From the NCBI GenBank assembly GCA_008711295.1, contig VUYV01000404.1:338660-402659 (forward strand): a DNA stretch of 64,000 nt. The letters run 5' to 3'. Position 1 is the stretch's first letter. Each line of letters starts with the position of its first letter. This DNA comes from Anarhynchus alexandrinus (taxonomy: Eukaryota > Chordata > Aves > Charadriiformes > Charadriidae). The notes under the pieces are model-generated. The model made no database searches. It was not told where the DNA came from and was given only the letters and a program-made list of their open reading frames with translations. Positions 36,536 to 48,910 of the stretch are shown piece after piece. Both the position numbers and the translations under genes were made by a program.

Positions 36536-39109
36536 AGGTAGAAAAGAAAGGAGATGAGACAGGAAATTAATTGTTCAACTTGCTTGAAATATGATACATA
36601 GGCAGAAGAATTGTTTATTTTGTTTTTCAGCTTTTTCAATTTTCAAAACAAGGTGTTCAATCAGTTCAGTTTGTTAAAGATATTTCATATACTTAAGTGT
36701 AATGGAGTTTACATGAAAAAAAACAAGAACCATGTTTATTTCCTTTAAATGTTGTATTCTATGTGTGTATAGCTGCATAGTCACTGATAACATGTATTGC
36801 ATAATGCTTTTATATATAAAGTTTGTCAATGACTCTGTAGTTATTCCTGGATAATTCCAGTATTTGAAAAGCAGAATGAACTAAAAATAAGCTCCAAGTC
36901 TGGGAAGTGAGTAAATTTTCTCTTCCTTTTCCTTTTTAAAAATAATCTTTGGCACAATTTCTGCTACCATGCAGCTGGGATTGCCAGAAATCACATGTAT
37001 GTCACTGTGAATGCTCATCTACCAGCTTGCATAAGATAGCTGTATAAATGAGAATACCAACCTTGCCATTCAGCCCAGCCATCTGAAGCCTTTCATTCCG
37101 TATATGTTTGCCTAGTCCCTGTCTATTACATCCAAATTAAAAAGATGCAAAAGCCACTGTGAAACTTGTGACTCCTGCTTGCCTGCTGTGTCTATGTCAC
37201 CTCTTGCTTTTGCATTTCACAATACTCTTCCCTAGAGCACTTAAGGATAGGGCCCATTTAAAGAATTAAACAATATTTTGTTTTATTCTCCTCTTTTCAA
37301 AAAGGGAAAAGGGCTCCTGAAATAGTGTAAAGGCAGAAGGAAGAATTACCAGCACAGATAAAAATGGGTGGGAAATTAAGTTAAAAAATCAGAGTGAGGA
37401 AATGTGGAAAAAAGTGTGGTTAATCACTGTGCACGACTGGTTGTAAATAACCTGCAAGCAGTTTAGAAAGAAACTGTTATCTTATGCAGGTGGTGTCCAA
37501 CGGTCTCATGCGAGAGGAGAGGCTAACCTGTTGAAATATGGAACGTCCTTTCAGACAAAATTACAAATGACAAGCCAGTCTCTGTCCTTTCCATGAAAGA
37601 TTTTTTGTTGGACCTTGAAGCCAGAATCCTCGCCATCACCTTGATATACACCCCGCGGTGAGGAGGACAGAGGGGAACGGAGGAGGAGGGAGCTGAGGCT
37701 GACAAGCAGATGAACAGGCGAGAGCGATGTGGGAGTGATGGACTGAAAATCACTGGCAGCCCAGTTCTCTCCAGGGCACTTGGGCAACACGCACGCCCTT
37801 CCTTCCCTCCCTCCCCACACCCCGACACCCGACAGCTGCCCCTGGCCAAACGAAAACATGCGTTGTGCATTTCAGGGGCCAGACCGGGTGGCTCTTCTCT
37901 GAAGCAAGGAGGGCACGGCATACGTTTTGTCATCTCAGTAGTGGTGCCTCATTAAATCCTTAATGGCTTTCTTTTTAAAGGTTCAGAATAATCGCTTGGC
38001 AAGTGATCAGTGCTAGTGCTCGCAGCCAAAAGTTTTATAACTGGTAGTATATGTATCTGGGTTTGTTGAACTGATTTTTTTGCTCCTGATTTCTCTCATA
38101 AGCAACGGGGAGTTATTCGGGTACCTGAAGGTTACGTTCCTGTGCCGTTTTAGCACAGGGTATCGTGTTTAGCTTCCACTAGCTGCCACTCCAGAAGAAA
38201 AATAGGCCTTGTGCTTATTGCTGTCTCTCTCGTGCATTTCTCAGATACCTCTGTGCACATAAAAGGGGCTAGATCACTATGTTTAACCACCTAAATAGCC
38301 CCTCATTACCTATGTCTGGGGTAGGCCAAGATAATTTGTCAAATCCCATGATCCTTTGTCAAAAAAATGTGGATTTATTCAATGTTAATTTTTCTTATTT
38401 CAAGAAACAGAGTTGCTACGAGCAGGTTTCTCCTACCTAAATATTTGAGACTACAGTTCCTTCACAAAACCATATATATATACCCAAGTATACCCACTTC
38501 ACCCTGAGGTGACATCCAACATGGTTAGTCTACTGTGAAATAAGGAAGACCAATATCATTTACAGGTCATGTAAATGTCAGGCTCAGCAGTTCCTTCCGT
38601 AATGAATATGCTGAGCTAGATTTACTGCTCCAGTGGGACACCTCCGCAGTGCCCTGCTGGTGCAAAATAGTCTGCTGCAACTGGTATATCTGCAAATAAG
38701 CTGGAATGGCAAACCCTCAGCTTGCCCTGCAGTAGCAGGACTGCAGGCTGTTTTCCTACTTTCCTGTTGTAGCCAACACTTGCTTCCTCTGCTGGGTAAG
38801 TCCCAAGTGATGCAGAGCGCGTGTCCACAGATTTTTTGACTGTTCAGGGCGTGCTATTCAAAGCAAGCCAGTCCTCTGATCCAGCTAAAGACACAATATG
38901 GATAAGATGAGCAACCTTGCTTACAATTTTCTTCCGCTGCCAGCTTTCGTTTCTTAATGAGGTTTTCATTTTTCCAGAGTTTGGTTTGCTTTCTCACTAA
39001 GATATTTTCATGTTCCGAAAAGGGAGCTTTTCCCTTCAAGAGTTGTATTTTTTGTGAATCTCTCTGCTTCTTTGTTCTATAGATACTGCCGAATTTGCTT
39101 TCCAAGACG
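36536..39109. repeat. Gap-flanking duplicated block, copy 1 (probable contig overlap)
   Basis: These 2574 bases recur at 39640-42216 in the same orientation. The offset is 3104 at the left, 3106 after about 38232 and 3107 after about 38972, so only two small length changes occur. I count about 15 substitutions: 36630, 37843-37844, eight between 38089 and 38243, 38448-38449, 38757 and 38851. That is about 0.6% divergence. Copy 1 runs exactly to the first N, and its left edge corresponds exactly to the first base after the gap in copy 2. All open frames inside appear twice. It contains no recognised gene or repeat family. Confidence 0.97.
37590..37950. other. Local GC- and CpG-richer segment (copy 1)
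   Basis: About 360 bases stand out from the AT-rich surroundings by GC content and CpG frequency (for example CCCCGCGGTGAG, GGCGAGAGCG, CACGCACGCCC, ACCGGGTGG). A minus-strand open frame of 136 codons (37523-37933) and shorter frames on both strands cross it, with no recognised domain. It could be a small CpG-island-like regulatory element or a conserved exon. The matching copy is at about 40694-41054 and is probably the same locus. Confidence 0.35.
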
Positions 39110-39639
39110 NNNNNNNNNNNNNNNNNNNNNNNNNNNNNNNNNNNNNNNNNNNNNNNNNNNNNNNNNNNNNNNNNNNNNNNNNNNNNNNNNNNNNNNNNNN
39201 NNNNNNNNNNNNNNNNNNNNNNNNNNNNNNNNNNNNNNNNNNNNNNNNNNNNNNNNNNNNNNNNNNNNNNNNNNNNNNNNNNNNNNNNNNNNNNNNNNNN
39301 NNNNNNNNNNNNNNNNNNNNNNNNNNNNNNNNNNNNNNNNNNNNNNNNNNNNNNNNNNNNNNNNNNNNNNNNNNNNNNNNNNNNNNNNNNNNNNNNNNNN
39401 NNNNNNNNNNNNNNNNNNNNNNNNNNNNNNNNNNNNNNNNNNNNNNNNNNNNNNNNNNNNNNNNNNNNNNNNNNNNNNNNNNNNNNNNNNNNNNNNNNNN
39501 NNNNNNNNNNNNNNNNNNNNNNNNNNNNNNNNNNNNNNNNNNNNNNNNNNNNNNNNNNNNNNNNNNNNNNNNNNNNNNNNNNNNNNNNNNNNNNNNNNNN
39601 NNNNNNNNNNNNNNNNNNNNNNNNNNNNNNNNNNNNNNN
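39110..39639. other. Assembly gap (530 N)
   Basis: An unbroken run of undetermined bases. Open frames that cross it are meaningless. Given the flanking duplication, the true gap size may be zero or negative (overlap). Confidence 1.
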
Positions 39640-42216
39640 AGGTAGAAAAGAAAGGAGATGAGACAGGAAATTAATTGTTCAACTTGCTTGAAATATGATA
39701 CATAGGCAGAAGAATTGTTTATTTTGTTTTTCAACTTTTTCAATTTTCAAAACAAGGTGTTCAATCAGTTCAGTTTGTTAAAGATATTTCATATACTTAA
39801 GTGTAATGGAGTTTACATGAAAAAAAACAAGAACCATGTTTATTTCCTTTAAATGTTGTATTCTATGTGTGTATAGCTGCATAGTCACTGATAACATGTA
39901 TTGCATAATGCTTTTATATATAAAGTTTGTCAATGACTCTGTAGTTATTCCTGGATAATTCCAGTATTTGAAAAGCAGAATGAACTAAAAATAAGCTCCA
40001 AGTCTGGGAAGTGAGTAAATTTTCTCTTCCTTTTCCTTTTTAAAAATAATCTTTGGCACAATTTCTGCTACCATGCAGCTGGGATTGCCAGAAATCACAT
40101 GTATGTCACTGTGAATGCTCATCTACCAGCTTGCATAAGATAGCTGTATAAATGAGAATACCAACCTTGCCATTCAGCCCAGCCATCTGAAGCCTTTCAT
40201 TCCGTATATGTTTGCCTAGTCCCTGTCTATTACATCCAAATTAAAAAGATGCAAAAGCCACTGTGAAACTTGTGACTCCTGCTTGCCTGCTGTGTCTATG
40301 TCACCTCTTGCTTTTGCATTTCACAATACTCTTCCCTAGAGCACTTAAGGATAGGGCCCATTTAAAGAATTAAACAATATTTTGTTTTATTCTCCTCTTT
40401 TCAAAAAGGGAAAAGGGCTCCTGAAATAGTGTAAAGGCAGAAGGAAGAATTACCAGCACAGATAAAAATGGGTGGGAAATTAAGTTAAAAAATCAGAGTG
40501 AGGAAATGTGGAAAAAAGTGTGGTTAATCACTGTGCACGACTGGTTGTAAATAACCTGCAAGCAGTTTAGAAAGAAACTGTTATCTTATGCAGGTGGTGT
40601 CCAACGGTCTCATGCGAGAGGAGAGGCTAACCTGTTGAAATATGGAACGTCCTTTCAGACAAAATTACAAATGACAAGCCAGTCTCTGTCCTTTCCATGA
40701 AAGATTTTTTGTTGGACCTTGAAGCCAGAATCCTCGCCATCACCTTGATATACACCCCGCGGTGAGGAGGACAGAGGGGAACGGAGGAGGAGGGAGCTGA
40801 GGCTGACAAGCAGATGAACAGGCGAGAGCGATGTGGGAGTGATGGACTGAAAATCACTGGCAGCCCAGTTCTCTCCAGGGCACTTGGGCAACACGCACGC
40901 CCTTCCTTCCCTCCCTCCCCACACCCCGACACCCGACAGCTGCCCCATGCCAAACGAAAACATGCGTTGTGCATTTCAGGGGCCAGACCGGGTGGCTCTT
41001 CTCTGAAGCAAGGAGGGCACGGCATACGTTTTGTCATCTCAGTAGTGGTGCCTCATTAAATCCTTAATGGCTTTCTTTTTAAAGGTTCAGAATAATCGCT
41101 TGGCAAGTGATCAGTGCTAGTGCTCGCAGCCAAAAGTTTTATAACTGGTAGTATATGTATCTGGGTTTGTTGAACTGATTTTTTTGCTCCTGGTTTCTCT
41201 CATAAGCAATGGGGAGTTATTAGGGTACCTGAAGGTTACATTCCTGTGCCATTTTAGCACAGGGTATCGTGTTTAGCTTCCACTAGCTGCCACTCCAGAA
41301 GAAAAATAGGCCTTGTGCTTATCGCTGTCTGTCTCATGTGCATTTCTCGGATACCTCTGTGCACATAAAAGGGGCTAGATCACTATGTTTAACCACCTAA
41401 ATAGCCCCTCATTACCTATGTCTGGGGTAGGCCAAGATAATTTGTCAAATCCCATGATCCTTTGTCAAAAAAATGTGGATTTATTCAATGTTAATTTTTC
41501 TTATTTCAAGAAACAGAGTTGCTACGAGCAGGTTTCTCCTACCTAAATATTTGGTACTACAGTTCCTTCACAAAACCATATATATATACCCAAGTATACC
41601 CACTTCACCCTGAGGTGACATCCAACATGGTTAGTCTACTGTGAAATAAGGAAGACCAATATCATTTACAGGTCATGTAAATGTCAGGCTCAGCAGTTCC
41701 TTCCGTAATGAATATGCTGAGCTAGATTTACTGCTCCAGTGGGACACCTCCGCAGTGCCCTGCTGGTGCAAAATAGTCTGCTGCAACTGGTATATCTGCA
41801 AATAAGCTGGAATGGCAAACCCTCAGCTTGCCCTGCAGTAGCAGGACTGCAGGCTGTTTTCCCACTTTCCTGTTGTAGCCAACACTTGCTTCCTCTGCTG
41901 GGTAAGTCCCAAGTGATGCAGAGCGCGTGTCCACAGATTTTTTGACTGTTCAGGGCATGCTATTCAAAGCAAGCCAGTCCTCTGATCCAGCTAAAGACAC
42001 AATATGGATAAGATGAGCAACCTTGCTTACAATTTTCTTCCGCTGCCAGCTTTCGTTTCTTAATGAGGTTTTCATTTTCCAAAGAGTTTGGTTTGCTTTC
42101 TCACTAAGATATTTTCATGTTCCGAAAAGGGAGCTTTTCCCTTCAAGAGTTGTATTTTTTGTGAATCTCTCTGCTTCTTTGTTCTATAGATACTGCCGAA
42201 TTTGCTTTCCAAGACG
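39640..42216. repeat. Gap-flanking duplicated block, copy 2 (probable contig overlap)
   Basis: Second copy of 36536-39109, starting at the first base after the gap. Similarity stops being testable at 42216, the base matching the last base before the gap. The sequence continues without interruption past 42216, as expected if the left contig simply ended there. One visible difference is a CTGG versus CATG change at about 40946-40949, which alters the minus-strand frames by one residue each. Confidence 0.97.
40694..41054. other. Local GC- and CpG-richer segment (copy 2)
   Basis: Counterpart of the GC-richer segment at 37590-37950, differing only at 40947-40948. It probably represents the same genomic locus. 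Confidence 0.35.
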
Positions 42217-45200
42217 TTGATCAGTGAAATATTTAAACGGAATTTTGTCATGTCAGCACTTGCTTACTGATATTTCATAGTTTCTTCATTCAGAATGTCG
42301 CAATCTAATCAGTGTGTTTGCTGTGCAGAAGTAATAAATATGTCTGTCTTTTCAACTTTATTCTTGGAAGTACTGACTCAAAGTTGTTACCTTTCTAAGT
42401 CTTGATGCTTAGTTGAGTACAAGCAGTTTCAAGGGATTATCAGAGAAGAAGAATACACATCTGATGGAATTACTAATTGGCAGTGAGGGACAGAGGGGAA
42501 CAAATCTATAAGCAATACATATCCATTTATGTTGTAAAATGAGAAATATCTATGAAAGGGGGTTGCTAATCTCATTACATTTGTTCAGCTCAAAAACTGC
42601 AATGAGGCGATTTACTGTGAAATCAGGCTCATGCTCTGCAGATCATAGGATTTCAGTTTCTGAAGCTTATTAATGCTAATGCAACATTTTTCATTTACTT
42701 AGTGGGCTTTCAATGAACCCAGAAGCATCAGTTCAACAAATCACTCCAGCACATGCTTCATTCTGCTCACACCCAAGGCTTCCCCCACATGGTAGGGCTG
42801 CGTGGAGAATAAGCCCACGCCTCTGTGGTTTGCTACTTAAGAGTTAAGATATATTCAGTTGGTCTCCGTTTCTGGTCACCAAGCAAAGCTGCTTTTCCTT
42901 TGGGAGCTATACAAATATGGGTTCTCCTCAATGCTGGGCAGAAAATGTGCAGAGGTTGTTAATGCAGCTCAGAGACATTATTTGCACCCTGGGAAGTTTT
43001 CACCGGACATGTAGTATACGGCAGCTCGTCTTTCAGCTTCAGTCCTTTCCTATCCTGTTGTAATTCTTGCAGACTGGCTAAAGCCTGACACAGCTGCAAT
43101 TTCGTTGTGAGACTCCGTGGTTTCACAGAGAATGAAACATAAATAGAGTTGCTGTTGCTTCCCTTCCACATATCCCTGCCAAGTTTCACCAGCTTTAGCT
43201 TTACTTTGCCAAAAAAAGAAAAAAAAGGAAGAACTTAATCTTCTGTTTGTAAAATAGAGCTAAAAACAGCATTGGCAAAAAGACTTGAAAATATGTACTT
43301 TTTAAAAGACCTTTTCTTCCATTAGGCGACACTCGAGCCATTTAAAACACGCTTTTGACACAGCACCTAACGATAAGCAGGCCACAGGACGTGGCTGAAA
43401 AGGCCGCTGCTCATTGCTGCATCTGCTAGTTCAGAAGAATACTGCACATAAAAGGACAATGGGCATTGGAAGGTTTGGTACAAAGCTAAATGGCTGTTAA
43501 AGACATTGTTTGATTGCAGAATATTTTTGTAAAGATCCCAAGAAGGATTACTACATGAATCAAACTCTTCAAGGGGAAAACTCTTTAACATGGTAGCACA
43601 AAGAATGCTCACAGGGGAAAACAAACAAACAACCAAACTTCTTCAGAGACTTTTGTTCTATGTCAATTTGTCACTAACTGGCTACTAGAATTAGGTATGC
43701 TCAGAAGATAGTCTTCGCAGAGAGATTTTTGAGTCCTGAGTATGACAATATATTATGGAACAATATTTTAGATACTAGATATTAAAATAATAGTACAGGT
43801 AGAGAAAAAGGGGCATGGCTGGCAGAATGTGATTGCTAGCTGACAAGCTCCTATGGACCTTGATGTAAAGTTGATTCAATCATGGTTCAGAAATAACAGT
43901 TAAAGAACAAGCTAATTTTCTTCTTCCGTTTGCTAAGCACTAAGGTTGTGATTAACATAATTTCCTTAGCATTTCTTTGAATGATTTTGTTTGCTGTTAT
44001 TTGGAAATATTCAATATTATCATTTTAAGATGAACTGTTTTTTCATACCTTTGTCTAATTCTGTATTTCTGTTTCCTGCATTGACACCTAACTCTTTTTT
44101 TATAATTTTCTTGTGGTGACACATAGGTGAAAATTTACTTTTTCAGAGTAAGTAACACAATTAAAATCAGTATTTGGAGGCATTTCTAAGAAAATAATAA
44201 TTTGCTAAATGCTTGTAAAGAATGCACATAGTGTGATGTGAAAGGAGTCAAAGTTATCATCAAAAAAGATGCTCCAAAGAACATTCAAAAAATGCGAATT
44301 AGACAGTTATCTCTTCTTGGCCTTACTACAGGTATATAAAATGAAGTTTTGAAAAATGTCATCTCCAGAGACAAAAAGAAAATCTGATATTCCAGACATC
44401 TTTGCTAATTTTAAAGGTGCAGGCTCTTTTCCATTGCCTGGAACTTTTCCTGAAAACCTATGCTCCTGATCTTCGTCAAAATCATAACACATTATCCATG
44501 CTACTTATTTTATGCTTAGCACGTTAAAGGGATGTAATTAGTGTCTTTCATTAGCCTCATTCCTTGTGATTATAAATCTGAAATTAATTCTATTTTATTC
44601 ACTTTGGACAAGTACAACATAATTGTGATCCTGCACATTACTTTTAATCTGTTACTGTGATTCCTTTGAGAAATCGCCCTTATTTGTTCTGCATACATAG
44701 ACAAGAAGGAGAAAGACTTTGTTAGTTGAGACAAAAAGAGGATGGAAAGGACTTGTAACAGAAGTGTTAATGCCCAAGAACACACAGACCTTTTGCTCTG
44801 GAACGAGTGATGTTGTTATGCTCTAAAAGGTGCAGAGATGCACCTTTATTTATGCAGAGAAATATGTTAGAATGAGTCTTTCTACAGTGTCACGTGGGGG
44901 TAGCCATTTGATTTAAGACCTCTTCCCTTAGAGAGTCTCCTACTTCCTCGAGTTAATCTGAAACTCCAGAATGATGATCCAAGGCTAGAAATTCTACAGC
45001 TGGGTTTAACCTCATGGTGGAAGAAGGAATGTCAAAATCTGTGAAAGGCCTAAAGACCAAAGTTGATCAAGTTGAAAGTAGCAGTAAAGAGTACCACGCT
45101 TGCATTTGAATGAATAATCAATAGCATGTATTATTTGACTTGATTTTAAAATGCCTAGAATCATGAAAACTGAACTCAATCTGATCCCTGAAGTTTCCTT

Positions 45201-46467
45201 TCTTGCTTCCAGAAGCAAAACAACACCCCTGCATTTCCAACAGAGAGGAGAAAAAGCAATTTCCCATCCAATGCATTTAAAGACGTGGGAATACAAAGAC
45301 GAAAGAAAAGGCACGTGGTTACTTTGGAGTAATCAGACAAAAAAGGAGTCATAGACAAAGGATCGCAGGAGCTCTACTCTCATGAAAAAAGCAAAACAAC
45401 AATAGAAAACACATAAAAGAATCTCAGCTTCTATCAGCTAGAAAGGAACATAGATTACAAGAAAAAAGTAAACAGTTTTTCTCATAGTTTCTCGAATGCA
45501 GACTTCCAGGATTCCCCAGTTATCAGTAGATTATATATCAGTTCAAAATTTTTCATTTACCTCTTCATTTTTGGGGGGTTCATATTTTCAATTGTAAAAA
45601 TGTGATTTTTTTTTCTTATTTCTGCATTCTTCCTGCCCTTGTTTTGTAAACACACAAAGGATCTACCTAAGTGGAAATACTATTCACAGTTCTGCACTGA
45701 GTATGCCAGGGCACCTTTCCTTCTGTCCCTATTTATCTGTCTTCTTTGTGTTTTATTGTTTTGTAAGGAGAATGTGTTTTGTCACATTCATGAATTGCAG
45801 ATCAGTTTCTCATGAACTGGCAGGACTGATAGCGGTAGTTTTGCTTCTCAGCAGTCTATAATTCCCCTTCTTTCTCATTGCTTGTCTTTTATGTTTCCCC
45901 CTTATCTGTTTCTTTCTCCCTATAGATGGGCAAAGCTGCCTTGAATACTAGATAGCAATTACATTCTGCAGATGATTTCTGTAAATTGGTCTACCTTTCA
46001 AGCACTTATAAGCAAAATTATTTTAGCTGAGAGGACATCAACTTAAGAAAAGAAAAAGAAATGTAAGCATCGTTTACAGGCTCCAGATTAGAAAATGTCA
46101 ATACTATTTACATATGTTATGTAATGTTCATTGGCTTTATTCCTTAAAAGTATTTTTTAACATTCCTATTATTTCAAAGCATATTTTCCTAGCTAGTGCT
46201 TTTTTAAAAAATCTAGTTGTCCCTTGCATGTTTGATATGCATTTAGCTATCTTATTATTCTTCATTTTTAACCACAATATAATATATGACAAGCAGATTT
46301 TTAGAAATGCTCAACTTAAATTAGTCATTGATATATCAGAGAAAGATTATACAAAACTGAGCATTTTGGGAAATGTCATTATTCACAATGTTACTGTGTG
46401 TTTCATCCTAAAGAGCCAAAAAGATGTTGTATTACAAACTAATACAATCATCACTTTACAGATCGTG
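42217..46467. other. No firm feature; one exon-like minus-strand ORF
   Basis: AT-rich DNA. The only segment that stands out is a minus-strand frame at 42959-43189 (76 codons ending at TAA). Just upstream on that strand lies a long pyrimidine tract (about 43203-43233), which could act as a splice-acceptor tract for a terminal exon. The translation (for example LCQALASLQELQQDRKGLKL) looks helical but is not recognised. Other open frames (45012-45358, 46114-46476) are AT-driven and unsupported. Confidence 0.3.
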
Positions 46468-46622
46468 GAATCATAGAATCATGGAATTGTTTGGGTTGGA
46501 AGGGACTTCTAAAAATCATCTAGGCCAAATGCCTTGCCATGTCCAGGAATATTTTCTATTAGATCAGGTTGCTCAAAGCCCCATCTACCCTGACCTTGAA
46601 CACTTCCAATGATGGGGCAGGA
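46468..46622 (-). mobile_element. CR1 LINE fragment, 3' terminus (avian type)
   Basis: Reverse complement of the CR1 3' end. It opens with AATCATAGAATCATGGAATT (terminal repeats), then 'ggttggaagggacttc', 'caggttgctcaaagcccc' and 'tgaccttgaacacttccaa'. About 155 bases are present and the element is 5' truncated. It is more diverged than the copy at 35752. Confidence 0.92.
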
Positions 46623-48189
46623 TCTTCAAGAGATGGATAAATCTTGTTAATTTTAGTGGAAATTAAAGATGCTCAGCATTTTGAACTATGTACATGTACT
46701 GCGTATCTCTGCTACAGAAGAGGAACCAGAGTGTATTCTTACACTTAGAAAAAATAAGTGAGGAGGTAATTAGCAATTATTTGAATTATACCTGCATCAC
46801 TGAAGAAAGAGATAGGTAAATTTAAAAAAAGAACCACAAAGCACCAAAAAAATCTTGCTATTATAGCTACCTTGCTACCTGAAACAGCAAAAATACCTGC
46901 AACCAATCACATAGATAATGTAGACAAAGTATTGAAAGTGTATAATAAAATAGGAATTTCCCAATTTCTCAGTATAAAGAGAGGATCTATTTTGCTCTAT
47001 CAGTCCCCGAAATAAAAAACTTGATGACCTGATGGAAAAAGGGGAAAAAATGTTCATCTGAGGATTTTTCCTAGTAAGACTTTGCTCTCATGCCATTTTC
47101 TTTTTCCTGTAGCGCTTCCCAGCCTTGATGGAGTTGTGCCTGTGAGCATGACAACCGCTTGGATGCTGTATGTGGCCCGCTGCCTGGAGAGGCTCTGCTG
47201 GCACCGCTGTTGCTGCAGATACACGCATTCCTCATGCTTGCGTGACTTGCCTGTGACCTGTGGCTTTTTCAACTGACCTAGACAGGTGGGCATCTTTTAT
47301 CTTTTTATTTCCTTCTTTTTTTCTCCTTTTTTTGTCATAAAGGAATTTGAGCATAATCATGCAGAGCAGTTCCCAACCACCTCTGTTTTCCCTACTCAGA
47401 GGTTACTCAAGGAGGAAGACTTCCTGCAAATTCTCTGAACTAAAGATATTCAGAAAGAATTTACCAAACTTTCTTTTTTTAGACAAAAAAAAAAAATGCA
47501 TTAACAGCAGTTTCCGTGAACTCATATTGACTGAAGTGCCCTGTGGGGGAGAAATATGTAGAAAAGTTTCTCAGATTTAGTTTTAAGAGATTTTTGGCTT
47601 TAGGTTTTATTCATTATCTTATTATATGTATTAGGTACTCTTAGTGTTGGCCTGGCTTCATAAAACAATTGCAGTAGCTTAATGATGATTGAGACACTGT
47701 TTCTGGATCTTTACATTCGAAAGAGGTGTCAAATGGTTTATCCACATGTAAAATAAAAATTAGATTATAACATCGCATCAGAAGTTTTCATAGCTAGATT
47801 TGATTTAATGGAACAGAAATCAGATGTTTCAGTCTACTCCATTCAGTCCAAAACCTGAAAATCAGGGGAGGCATATCTATCTATTTAAAGATGCAATTTG
47901 CAAATAATAATTTCGAACCAGAGCAGTATTTTGGGGCGTTTTCTAAGGGTTCCATATTGTTTCTGAAATGGGTTGATGACTTTAATTTTGTATTTAACTT
48001 CTATAAATTTTATTTGTCAAAAGATTAATTAAAGCACACTTAAGGTAAAAAGCAGACTTCTGTTTTCTCCTGTACATCCATCCACCATTTTTTCACCTAG
48101 TCAGTCACTACTATGAAGTTCCTTTGCAATTTTCACTGCCATTGCTCATATATATTGTCCCAAATAACTTATTAACATTGAATGACTTT
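46623..48189. other. Mostly featureless; GC-rich exon-like island at 47113-47285
   Basis: A GC-rich island interrupts AT-rich DNA. On the plus strand it is bounded by TTTTTCCTGTAG (acceptor AG at 47111-47112) and ACAG|GTGGGC (GT at 47286-47287), giving a 173-base exon-sized piece. One frame is open until TGA at 47274 and encodes a Cys/Arg-rich, unrecognised peptide. The minus strand is also open (47054-47293, 79 codons). It could be an exon of an unknown transcript or a fragment of an unrecognised repeat. The rest of the interval holds nothing I recognise. Confidence 0.2.
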
Positions 48190-48910
48190 TCCACCTCACT
48201 GCTCAGCTTTTTTTCAAGATCGTTAATGACTAAATTAAGAATCATGGAGTCAAGTGCAAATCTCTGAGACATTCTTCTGATAATCTCCCTCCTCTGTGAA
48301 AACTAACTATTTCTACCACTTGTTTTCTGTCTCTCAATGGGTAATTTATTTATCCCTTTTAGTCCCCTTTTCCACAGACATCTTCATCTCTTTTAGAGCC
48401 TTTGGTAGAAGACATTGTTCAATGCCTTTTCAAAGTCAAGGCACACTTATACCAGCCCTCTTGTTCCAGTCTGGAGGCTTGCTGACTACTTTAGAGAACT
48501 ATATATTTGTGAGAAGTGCTATTCCTTTGCAAAAGCCATGTTGCTCTTCCCTAATCGTTCAAATTTATGAATCATAATGGTTCATATTTATTCAGATGCA
48601 CATTAATTCTATTTTTCAGCCAGTTTCAACTAATTAACCTGCTGGACACGTTGAGCTGCTGGTCAGTCCCTGGATTCCCCTACAGCCTTCTGAAATAATT
48701 GGTGTCATGTGTGTCAGTCCTCTGCCTCCACACTTTTTCTGAGAAAGAGGTTTGTGATTTACTTGTTTCATCTTCAAGTCTCCCTAGAGCCCAAAGGTAA
48801 ATATCAATCAGTCTTGCAAATTTTTTACTCTTTAATTTTACCTAATCCTTCAATAACTTCTGCTGACAGTTGGGCATATCCTTTAATGTGTCTACAGCAA
48901 AAAAAACCCA
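48190..48910 (-). mobile_element. Decayed CR1-clade LINE, reverse-transcriptase segment
   Basis: Minus-strand translation in pieces yields CR1 reverse-transcriptase blocks in order. HIKGYAQLSAEVIEG (about 48847-48891) matches HPRVLKELAEVIAG. QHGFCKG (48525-48545) matches QHGFTKG almost perfectly. VCLDFEKALNNV (about 48415-48450) matches IYLDFCKAFDMV. SQRFALDSMILNLVINDLEK (about 48205-48266) matches PQGSVLGPILFNIFINDLE. Distances between blocks fit ORF2. Frames change and stops interrupt. Weak similarity may continue to about 49280 (minus-strand ORF 48949-49278), but I could not confirm it. The catalytic FADD box downstream is not recognisable. Confidence 0.68.

Noticed and set aside
39036..39743. 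Long open frames (188-235 codons) crossing the gap.
   Set aside because: They consist almost entirely of undetermined bases.
40627..41059. A second set of ORFs identical to those at 37523-37955, which could suggest a duplicated gene.
   Set aside because: They lie in the gap-flanking duplicate, which looks like an unmerged contig overlap, and none is recognisable as a gene.
46114..46476. A 120-codon ORF with hydrophobic stretches.
   Set aside because: It is strongly AT-driven (Ile, Phe, Asn, Lys), has no family resemblance and runs into a CR1 tail.
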